Source: Phascolarctos cinereus
Taxonomy: Eukaryota; Chordata; Mammalia; Diprotodontia; Phascolarctidae
DNA length: 64,000 bases
NCBI RefSeq assembly: GCF_002099425.1
Contig: NW_018343987.1
Location: 15,687,501-15,751,500 of the forward strand
Direction: 5' to 3'
The position numbers and the translations under genes were made by a program. The notes below the pieces were generated by a model. That model saw only the letters and a program-made list of their open reading frames with translations, ran no database searches and had not been told where the DNA came from. Shown here in pieces: positions 55,829 to 64,000 of the stretch (positions are counted from its first letter, which is position 1; every line of letters begins with the position of its first letter).

Positions 55829-56050
55829 GGGGGCAACTAGGTGGTCAGGAAGACTCATCTTCCTGAATTCAAATCTGGCCTCAGATACTTGCTGTGTGAC
55901 CCTGGGCAAGTCACTTCACCCTATTTGCCTCAGTTTCCTCATCTGTAAAATGAGCTGGAGAAGGAAATGGCAAACCATTCCATATCTCTGGCAAGAAAAC
56001 CCCAAATGGGATCACAAAGGGTCAGACACAGCTGAAAAAACAACTGAAGC
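55829..56050 (+). mobile_element. CORE-SINE with RTE/BovB-type tail
   Basis: gggggcaactaggtggtcag, tgtgaccctgggcaagtcac, gctggagaaggaaatggcaa, agggtcagacacagctgaaa. Opposite orientation to the copy 54 bp to its left; the head is internally shortened. Confidence 0.88.
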
Positions 56051-56204
56051 CACTGAGCCTTGTATTATATGTTTCTACCCCATGGTCCTTAGGGTCAAGC
56101 AGCAAAGCAGATGGTAAGACTCCCCCCATCTGCCCCACCCTCCTCTGTAGGTGTTAAAATCCTTGAGCACAAAAAATGTATTATTTTTTAATTTTTTTGC
56201 CTGC

Positions 56205-56425
56205 CTCACAGTGGCATTGGGTGAATCCCAGTTTTAATTCTATAGTAGCTGCTTATTATAGGCAAGTAATTTCACCTCCCTAAACATGAATTTCCTTATC
56301 TATAAAGATGGGGATGATCATATTAGTGTTACCTGCCTCATAGGTATTTCTCACATATTGTGAGAAAGTGTTTTGCAAAACAAAAAAATTCCCTGTATGT
56401 GAGCTGTTATTAGTAATCAGCAGCA
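56205..56425 (+). mobile_element. MIR-type SINE
   Basis: ataggcaagtaatttcacct, atttccttatctataaagat, tgttacctgcctcatagg. The preceding 56051-56200 may be L2 (aaaatccttgagcac). Confidence 0.6.
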
Positions 56426-57295
56426 GGAGGCAGTGATTAACACCCACTGAGCGCATGACTCCTTCCAGGTAACCGAACTCTACTGCTGCTGCTTCTGTGG
56501 AGTTGCGATTCCTGCTTGTCTTTAGCTCATCCTGACATACGAGGAGGCCCGAGGCAGGGGTGGGTAACTGAGGGATGGGTACGTAGGGGAGCATACAGCG
56601 TCACACATCAGCTCATGTTTGCGTGGCCTTTTGGGAAGTGGTGGATCATTCATCCCCAAGACTGAGCAACGTCTCACCTGGGCCTCCCTGAAGCTCCAGG
56701 TGGCCATCCTTCCCCACCAAACTCCCAGGCCTCCATCAGTCAGGCTCCTGTTGTTGAGTCCATCAGGATGCTGTCCCCTGTTGCATAATTCCCTCTTTTC
56801 ATGTTTTTGGAGAGTCTGTTCCAGATACCCAGGACACCATGGGTGCTTGGGGTTTGATAAGATCAGTTTAACAGCCTCTCCTTGTCCAGTTCCATCATAA
56901 CAAACTGGGAAATGATGCCATAGATGTCCTTTCCCCCCACCCCAAGAGATTCAATATTAATGCAGCCAATTAGATAGGGTCAAGAACTCACACACAGGTC
57001 CTCTCCCAAGTACAGACAGGGCCTGGCTCTAGAAGATCAAAGACCAGGAGTTCAGCTGCCCTGGAAAACCAGTATTTCAGGAAATTTCATATTTTCATTT
57101 CTTTGTTTTGCTAATGCACACCAATCATTTTTAGAGGAACACTAAGAGGAAGATGAAACAGAGATGGCGGGGGAGGCAGTTGTTCTGGGCATGGAGGGGG
57201 AGGCAGCTGTCCTAGGCATTGACTGTCATTTGAAAGACAAAGCAAGCGCTCTTTATTCATTGTAGCACCTAACCCTACATCAATGCAATTCATAG
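56426..57295. other. Unique sequence with a short tandem duplication
   Basis: Slightly richer in CpG than most of the window (56520-56660). Contains a 27-bp tandem duplication at 57164-57190 and 57191-57217 (23 of 27 identical). No gene seen. Confidence 0.4.
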
Positions 57296-57483
57296 GGTGA
57301 CAGATCTAAAGCTACAAGGGCTCACTGAGGTCATCTGGGCCAACCTCTTCACTTTAGGGATGAGGACATGAGGCCCAGAGAACCAAATGATTTGCCCAAC
57401 ATCATATATGGAGTAAGTAGTAGAACCAGGATGTGATTGAAACCATGGCTTCTGACTCTATCCGTGGCACCAAACTGCCTCCC
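57296..57483 (-). mobile_element. MIR3-type SINE
   Basis: ctgaggtcatctgggccaac, ggacatgaggcccagagaac, aaccatggcttctgactcta, caccaaactgcctccc. Confidence 0.8.
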
Positions 57484-57600
57484 AAAATGCATTTGAATGA
57501 ACAAAGCATTATTGAGAGTTTACTGTGTGCTAAGCACATAGGAAAGTTAAACAGTCCCGCTCTCGTGGCCCTTACATTCTAATGGGGGAGACACCATATA

Positions 57601-58239
57601 TGACAGCTTTTAGTTATGAGTCAAATGGAAAAGTCCTGTGGTCCATAGGATACAGTGGCAAAGAAGATGTTAATTCCTCTTCTTTTACATCATTTTCCCT
57701 GATAAAAATCATAGCAGTTCCTGATATTGAACCATTAGACAACAAGGATTTCTGTCCTGAATCTTCAACAGATATGACTGTGGTACCAGTCCCTCCACAG
57801 GGGCTGCTTCCCGGGATAATAGATACGGACACTGGCATGGAAGCATTGCTGTTCCCAAGGCTCTTGAGTCAGGGTCCTAGGCTTTCTCCATAGGGATCTG
57901 AGGGGAGAAGGTGATCAAGGTGGTGATGGTTTGATTTGCCTGGAGCACGCTGTCTGCCTCACCTACGCTGGCCAGCCTGCCCTGGAAACGGCAGCTGGTT
58001 GACAATGAGTGGGAATGGTTAGGCCTCTCTCCTCTTCCCTGGATGATGACTGCAAGCCTTAGACTAGAAGCAGGACCATTGGCCCCAGGGCTCTTGTGTT
58101 TATCTGCCTAGTGTTGGCAGCTGGTCAACAGGCCTTGCTGGTGGTGATCAGAAAGCTGGGCCCTTTATTCATGATGAATTCTGCAGTGACGGCTGTAGGG
58201 GCTGGAATAGAAGCAAATCGAGTGGTTTGAGAGACTGTC
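57601..58239. other. Unrecognised sequence inside the L2 region
   Basis: Two overlapping open frames occur (plus 57582-57893, which starts in L2; minus 57614-57838, 74 codons). Neither has a domain I recognise. It may be inserted unique DNA or a degraded element. Confidence 0.3.
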
Positions 58240-58542
58240 CACAAAAAGAAAAGTCCTTGCTTTCAAGGAGCATGTATTCTTTTATAATATATACAGAAAG
58301 TCATCTCAGGAGATAGAGAGCATTACCAACAAAGGGGAGCAGGATAGGCCTCACGTAGGATGTAGCACCTTGGCTCATCCTTGAAAGAAGCTAGAGATTC
58401 TAAGAGGTGGAAGTGAGAAGAGAGAGCATTCCAGGCACAGGAAACAGCAGGGGCAAAGGCATGGAAATAGGAAATCAGAATATGAATAGGCCAGTTAGAG
58501 GAAAAGGGAATCAATGTCAAATGACTGGAAAGGTAGCTAGAT

Positions 58543-59025
58543 CGGGATTTCTTAAACTTTTTCCACTCCCAATCCCTTTTCACCCAAGAAATTTTTACAC
58601 AACCTCGGGCATATAGGTATATAAAATAGGTTTGCAAATCAAACATTTACTGACAATAAGTCATAAATTTATTTTAAAACAATTCTTTGGTATATATATA
58701 TAGTTTTGCCATTTATTAAAGAAGAAAACAAATTTGCCTACCAATGAGATGGATGTGCTTGTTTATTTACAAATAAATATTTTTGTTGACAGTAAAAATT
58801 TCTCAAAATGTTGTTTTCTTTATCTGAAGATTTTAAAAGTTGTTCAAAACATTCCTTTGGTTTATTGCAGTACACTGCATGCTTGGTATCAAGATGTCAT
58901 TTTAGTTTGGCTAATTTCATGCTTTCCACAGCCAAAACTTCATTAAAAATTAAGCAAAGAGGTTTTTCCACACCATCATTATTATTCAAAGTAAATCCAT
59001 ATTGCAGAAATGATTTGACATATTT

Positions 59026-59057
<32 letters not shown>

Positions 59058-59835
59058 GTCAATTTAGGTGCATTACAACCTGGTAGCAAAGACTACCACA
59101 TTGTCATTAGTATTTTTACCTCTTCTGTCTAAATTTAGCCACTTATCCATAAGCAAAAAATATTTTTGTCCTAAAATATAAATAAATATTACTAATAATT
59201 TCTCAAATAAATACTAACTTTAGTTTATGAAATTATATTTGTTTGTGCTTACTTTTAAAAATTGATGTTCACACTTACATACACATATAGCAGTGATGGT
59301 GGAGAAATATTGAAGGGCTTTTGTCTTTACTTGCTGCAATTAAACACTTATGTTTCTGTAAAAGAAGGAGATAACAGCAATTTTTAAAATCAAACATTTT
59401 AACACAATACAATCCAAAGACATACTAATTTGATACTTACATGCCAAGGAATGATGGTAGGAAAATAATAAAAGTCTTTTTTTCCATAATTAAACCATAA
59501 TGTTTTGTAAGAGCAATAAACTTTGTATGTACAATAAAAACAGTACAATTCATAACATACAATAGTCTCAAATCTGAGCTGAGGTATTTCTGGCAGTGTT
59601 CATTGGCGTTACATGGTGTGACAGCACATGCAGTACAAAGTGCACGTGTTGTAGTAAAGTGGTAACAGGGCAAATACTGCCAGAAACACTTTTGATTTGT
59701 TGTGCATTTGATTCGGAATTAATTTTTGGTCATTGAGCATTCAGAAACCTTTGACTGCTGCCAAATTTTTCACAATCCCCACATTCAGTTATATGACCCC
59801 ATATGGCATCATGACCCACAGTTTAAGAAGCACTT
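58543..59835 (-). mobile_element. hAT-Charlie-type DNA transposon, internally deleted, with BED-finger remnant
   Basis: Terminal inverted repeats cgggatttcttaaact (left) and, reversed, aagtgcttcttaaact (right) match the CAGTGCTTCTTAAACT type. Candidate 8-bp target duplications are agctagat (58535-58542) and agatatag (59836-59843), only 5 of 8 identical, so old. Read on the minus strand from about 59001 it encodes YGFTLNNNDGVEKPLCLIF, then WHLDTKHAVYCNKPKECF: the N-terminal BED zinc finger of a hAT transposase, with the second Cys of the first pair replaced by Phe. The catalytic domain is absent and the element runs soon into its 3' end, so it cannot encode a working transposase. OposCharlie-like by memory. 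Confidence 0.8.
59021..59058. repeat. (CT)n plus T-run inside the hAT element
   Basis: About 24 bp of CT followed by eight T, near the BED-finger remnant. Confidence 0.9.
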
Positions 59836-60539
59836 AGATATAGCCTAGATCACTGAAAACATCTTTAAATGACTAACAGGAGAGTTTGTATTTTAATCTT
59901 GAAGCAAACGGGAACTTCTGAAGTTCTTGACCATGACAGTAGGATTATAATAGACTATGGATCAAAGATTGGAGAGGGTAAAGTCCAGAAGCAAGAAAGA
60001 CTCATTAAGAGTCCATTATAATAATCTGAGCAGCAGATGATGAGGGCCTAACACTAGATGGTGGTCCTGAGAGTGGAGAGAAAGAGACAGAGAGGTGGAA
60101 AGATATTGAGGTAAGACTTATAAGACTTAACAATTGATTAGATACAGAAGAAGAAAGATGGGGATAATTTGAGGATGACTCCAAGGTTGTGAACCTGGCT
60201 GTCCAGAAGGATAGTTGTGCCTTTAACAAAAATAGGAACATCTAGAGAGGTAGGTTTAGGGGAGAAGGTAATGAGAGGGTTGGGGATAGGGGTGAAGTGT
60301 TGAGATTGAGATGCCTGCAGGACACTCACTCAGAAATGTCCAAAAAGCATTTGTTGATTTGAGACTGGAGCTCAGGAGAGAGATGAGGGCTAGATATATA
60401 ACTCTGGGAATCAACTGTATAGATTCCCCTTGCCTTGACATTGTTACTCCACTGCTTCACATGTATATGTCTGATTTCCCTAAATAGGGCTTGAAATTCC
60501 CTGAGATCACAGATCACGGCAAATATGTTGATATCCCCA

Positions 60540-60690
60540 CCATTGCCTACCAGAGTGTTTAATCTAGTAGAGTAGTTCAGTAAGTCCCTAATAAATACTT
60601 GCCAAATAACTGAACTTAGTATTTATTGAAAACTTGCTATGTTCAAGACAACTGTTTTCCCTGGACTGAGATAGGTAATGTGGCATGGAC
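60540..60690. mobile_element. L2 termini in opposite orientations
   Basis: 60540-60605 plus-strand (agtccctaataaatacttgc) and 60610-60690 minus-strand (gtatttattgaaaacttgct). Confidence 0.55.
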
Positions 60691-60739
60691 AGAGGGACTA
60701 AAAACATGACCAAGTCTCTTCTATCCTAAAAACAAAACA

Positions 60740-61014
60740 AAAAACAAAAAACTTTTGTGTGATGCTACCATACCTTCAAGCTATCTCCCCACTTTCACAG
60801 CCAAACTCCCATAAAAAGCTATCTACACTCATTGCCTTTGCTTCTTCTCCCCGTCATTTCTCAGCCCTTTGCTCTCTGGCTTCTGACCTCATCATTCAAC
60901 TGAAACTGCTCTCTCCAAAGTTACAAATGAGCTCTTATAACAAATAGCCTTTTCTTAATCTTCATCCTACTTAACCTCTCTTCACCATTTGACACTATTG
61001 ATTACATTTTCCTC

Positions 61015-61068
<54 letters not shown>

Positions 61069-61848
61069 TCCTTTCTCTCTCTCTCCCCCCTTCTTTCTCT
61101 CTCTCTCTTTCCCCCTCCCTCTCTCCTTCCCTCCTGTCTCTGTCCCTCTCCCTTGATGATCTCCGACACCTATCATGGATTAAACTGTCATCTCTATGCA
61201 GGTGATCTCCCCCTGCCTCCACAAATCTAAATATCCTCTATCCCATCCTAGACTGTCTCCTCAGCTCCAGTCCTATAGCACCAACTGTCCATTGGACAGT
61301 TGCCCCATAGACCTCTGAAACCCAACACATCCAAAATAGAACTCATCATCTGCCCTCTTCCTAACTACTCTACTTCTATTGCTGGCTCCATGATCCAGTC
61401 GCCCTAAACTGACACCTGATCCTGAATCCTCTCTTCTTCAATCCCCTCACATTCAATCAGCTAACAACCAAAATCGATTTTGCCTCCACAAGATATCTCA
61501 CATCCATCACCTTCTCTCCACTTACAAAGCCATCACCCTACTTCAGGCTCCCATTACTTCCTGCCTTGACTATAGCAATGGTCTCCTAATTGTTCTCACT
61601 CCATCCACTCTCTCCCCTCTCTACTTCGTCTTCCACACAGCTGACAGTGATATTTCTAAAATTCTGACCGTGTCACTCTCCTGCTCAGGAAGCTCCAAAG
61701 GCCTCCATTGGCCTCAGATACAAAACACAAACTTCTCTGGTATTTAATCTAAATTATTGTTTCATTGTGTCATTGTGCCTTCAAAGTCTAGCAGAATTCC
61801 TGGCATAGAGTAGGAACTTAATAAATGATTTTTGGCTGATTGCTCGAA
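60740..61848 (+). mobile_element. L2 LINE, RT to terminus, with (CT)n inside
   Basis: ctggcttctgacctcatcat, actgaaactgctctctccaa, ctgtcatctctatgcaggtg (YAGD in place of YADD), ccttgactatagcaatggtc, and terminus ctggcatagagtaggaactt. Confidence 0.85.
61015..61149. repeat. (CT)n microsatellite, impure at its end
   Basis: Pure CT to about 61062, then mixed pyrimidine units to 61149. It lies in the L2 where the flanking L2 reads as pyrimidine-rich coding DNA (ctcttctccctctat type). Confidence 0.95.
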
Positions 61849-62085
61849 TCAATATTGGGCTAGGCACCAGGGATACAAAGACAGAAATGAAACAGCCCTT
61901 GTCCTCATGGAGTTTATATTCTATAAAGACATGTCCATACTTCCCTAAAGGAGAAGCAATTACTGAGCACCTACAATGTACCCAACACCATCACCATCAT
62001 AAGGATGCAGAATACAAGAAAAAATGTGTGACATGGTACCTGGTGTCAAAGAACTTAGATATACACATAGAAAACCAGTAAATGC
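61849..62085 (-). mobile_element. Two consecutive L2 terminal fragments
   Basis: 61849-61950 (tgggctaggcaccagggata, ttgtcctcatggagtttata) and 61958-62085 (attactgagcacctacaatg). Confidence 0.7.
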
Positions 62086-62604
62086 TAAACTATATGGCTT
62101 GTGTGTCTGAAAACAAAGGAAAGAAGTCATTTGAAGTAGGTAAGAAAACCCATGGTACTGGCCCTTCTCCAAGGGAAATACCCACATTCATAGGTCTTCC
62201 TCCTTTCTTGTGCAAAGATGATGAGTCAGAGCTGAGAGAATGTCATTGAGGACCCACAGCTTCACAGTTACCAGGCGTGTAATAGACACTTCACAGAAGT
62301 TAGCAGCAAGGCTGAGACTTGGCTGGATATGAGGGGCTTCCATTTCCTTGATTCCTCCACATACTGAAGACCCAAAAGTAAGAGGGTATGAGGGTCATGT
62401 CCCTATGTTCAAATAAAAACAGTGAAAATCTCACAGTCAGACTCACAGGTTTTAATATTTGATTTTAATATAAATTTGGAAAATCCAACAAGATGAAATT
62501 TCACATAGATAAATATGTGGGCTTGGCAGAGAAAGTTTCCTCACTAAGAATTCCCTACACAGGATTAGTCCAAAAAACAAACTGCATAGTTAGTGTGTGA
62601 AGAG
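62086..62604. other. Unique sequence, no gene seen
   Basis: No repeat or coding motif recognised. Confidence 0.35.
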
Positions 62605-62692
62605 AGCACTCATCTAGCCTTGTATTTGAATCCTGGCCTCAGACAAGTCATTTAATATCTCAGGGTCTCAAATCCTTCGTCTGAGGTGGCCA
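62605..62692 (+). mobile_element. MIR-type SINE fragment
   Basis: tttgaatcctggcctcagac, aagtcatttaatatctcagg. Confidence 0.55.
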
Positions 62693-62763
62693 GGATGATA
62701 AGCTACCACGAGATCATGTCCTGTGAGGATAAGCTAAAAGAACTAGGGATATTTATTCTAGAA

Positions 62764-62949
62764 TTGAAGTGTCAAATATGGGGTAGGGGTCACCAGATTG
62801 AAACATAATTGGAAAATATTTAACAAAATAAATACATGCAACAAAAGATAGATAATGTTAATTTGTGGTTTTCTAAATCAATATGCAGCCCACAGGGAAT
62901 CCTTGTGTACAGCTTAGCACCCTGTTTCTATTTAAGCTTGATACCACTG
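62764..62949. mobile_element. Short hAT-type MITE
   Basis: About 186 bp with inverted ends ttgaagtgtcaaat and, at the right, gcttgataccactg (reverse cagtggtatcaagc). Flanks TTCTAGAA (62756-62763) and CTTTAGAG (62950-62957) fit the NTCTAGAN target preference of Charlie-type hATs, 5 of 8 identical. No coding. Confidence 0.65.
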
Positions 62950-62980
62950 CTTTAGAGAATAAAAGGCTTAGGGGAGACAA

Positions 62981-63112
62981 TTAATTCATTAAAAAGCATG
63001 TATTAAGAGCTTACTGTATACAATACACTGTGCTAAGTGCTGGGGATAAAAACAGAAAAGCAAGAAAATAGAAAAGCTCTCAAGGATCTCACATTCTGAC
63101 AGTCATACATAC
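62981..63112 (-). mobile_element. L2 LINE terminus inserted in L3
   Basis: aagcatgtattaagagctta, acactgtgctaagtgctggg, ctctcaaggatctcacattc. Confidence 0.85.
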
Positions 63113-63341
63113 AGCTGCTCTAGAGCTGTGTTTGAGGAGCTACCACACATAAGAGGGATTAGACTCATCCCGGTTGGCCCTAGAGGAGAGAACTTGGGGA
63201 ACTGAGTAGAAATTGTTGAGGCAGATTCAGGCTTGATGTGAATGAATACTTTCAAATGATTGGAGCTACACAAATGAGGAATAACTTTCTCCTCACTAAA
63301 AGTCTTCTAGCAAAAAAAAAATGCCTGATAACCTCTTATTG

Positions 63342-63592
63342 GGCAGCTAAGTGGTACAGTGGATAGAGTGCTGGGCCTGGAGTCAGGGAGACTCATCTTT
63401 CTAAATTCAAATCTGACCTCAGACTCTTACTAGCTGTGTGACCTTGGGCAAGTCACTTAACCATGTTTGCCTCAGTTTCTTCATCTGTAAAATGAGTTGG
63501 AGAAGGAAATGGCAAACCACTCCAGTATCTTTGCCAAGAAAACCTCAGATGGGGTCACAAAGAGTTGGCCATGACTAAAACAACTGAACAGG
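63342..63592 (+). mobile_element. CORE-SINE with RTE/BovB-type tail, full length
   Basis: gggcagctaagtggtacagt, gtgtgaccttgggcaagtca, gttggagaaggaaatggcaa, ggggtcacaaagagttggcc, acaactgaaca. Inserted in the L3. Confidence 0.9.
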
Positions 63593-63789
63593 TTATCAGG
63601 TATCTTCTCAGGTCTTATCAGGTATATCACACGAGGGACTCTCATTCAGGTACAGGCTGGATCAGATCGCTCCTGTGATGCTCTGATCTGTAACACGACA
63701 GGATTGGACTAGATGATCTCTAAGATTCTTTCTAGCTCTAAATCCAACCTATATTTTGTATTTCAAAAAAATCAGGTGTGGAAGTATAG

Positions 63790-64000
63790 GATGGAGATGT
63801 GGCTAGAGAGCAATTCCTATGAATAAGGCCTCAAGGTCACAATTAAGAGCTCACCAGAAGTCAATAGTGTGATGTAACTGAGAAACAAAGAAAAAATAAA
63901 AACCAACAGCTAATTCAAACTTCAACAGCCATAAAATATGTATAAAAAGGATGATCCCTCTGTACTCTGTGCTGGTCAGATAGCATCTAGAGTAGTAGGT
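63790..64000 (+). mobile_element. L3/CR1 LINE, second copy running off the window
   Basis: agctcaccagaagtcaatag, gtgatgtaactgagaaac, atgatccctctgtactctgt, gctggtcagatagcatctag correspond to the CR1-family segment just upstream of the one at 54380. Confidence 0.7.

Larger units (their letters stand above)
57492..60425 (-). mobile_element. L2 LINE copy, split by unique DNA and a hAT transposon
   Basis: 57492-57600 terminus (agtttactgtgtgctaagca), 58240-58542 (gagagcattccaggcacagg), 59844-60425 (aggatgactccaaggttgtg, gaagtgttgagattgagatg). The hAT junction lies within L2 sequence on both sides. Confidence 0.8.
62693..63755 (+). mobile_element. L3/CR1 LINE 3' part carrying three insertions
   Basis: Blocks 62693-62763, 62950-62980, 63113-63341 (ataagagggattagactcat, cagattcaggcttgatgtga) and 63640-63755 (aggattggactagatgatct, tctagctctaaatccaacc) follow CR1-family order. 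Confidence 0.8.

Noticed and set aside
57614-57838. 74-codon minus frame with GGTGTTVISVED, briefly considered as a cadherin-like or desmoglein-like remnant
   Set aside because: The resemblance is a few residues only, with no calcium-binding motifs and no splice context; it overlaps another equally long frame on the opposite strand.

Overview
The window looks like intergenic or deep intronic DNA from a marsupial. The reason is the repeat content. It is packed with old L2 and L3/CR1 LINE fragments and several kinds of CORE-SINE that share one tRNA/CORE head but end in different LINE-derived tails. The tails are L2-type (MIR/THER1-like), L3/CR1-type (MIR3-like), RTE/BovB-type (tail reads roughly agttggacatgactgaa) and poly(A) (WSINE1-like). 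Two fragments match the marsupial L1 3' end as I remember it. The SINE tail I associate with the opossum lineage is absent and WSINE1-like copies are present, so an Australian marsupial is somewhat more likely than an American opossum. That is inference from memory of repeat families, not a database match.

I see no convincing protein-coding gene, rRNA, functional tRNA or CRISPR. The longest open frames (about 100-150 codons) lie in L2 copies, chimaeric repeats or microsatellites. The only piece that looks like a possible exon is 293-417, an open 125-bp segment between good splice-site matches.

Layout. 1-840: unique, with the candidate exon. 850-5465: an L2 (+) and then a long L2 (-), the second carrying SINEs, a 101-bp inverted repeat with arms about 99% identical, two unclassified repeats and a solo LTR. 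5470-6640: unique, with a conserved-looking AT-rich block. 6640-14650: SINEs and L2 fragments around unique DNA at 8.5-10.9 kb. 14650-15785: unique block, possible regulatory element. 16-22.7 kb: two long L2 copies in opposite orientation and a very long (CT)n. 22.7-35 kb: dense MIR/MIR3 with L2 ends and a Tigger-type MITE. 35.8-38.4 kb: L2 (+), then L3 (-) interrupted by another L2. 39-44.4 kb: L2/L3 fragments, a WSINE1-like SINE and an LTR. 44.4-49 kb: unique DNA, L2 (+) and a probable LTR. 49-52.5 kb: composite microsatellites, the longest L2 (+) and the second copy of an unclassified repeat. 52.9-58 kb: unique blocks, L3 (+) and an inverted SINE pair. 58.5-59.8 kb: a hAT transposon with a BED-finger remnant, inside an L2. 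60-64 kb: L2 and L3 copies, one L3 holding three later insertions.

Nothing works as a gene system here. What the window offers is stratigraphy: nested insertions order L3, L2, DNA transposons and SINEs in time, and a few unique islands may be regulatory. All repeat names are assigned by eye from remembered consensus sequences, and boundaries are good to roughly 5-30 bp unless target-site duplications fix them.
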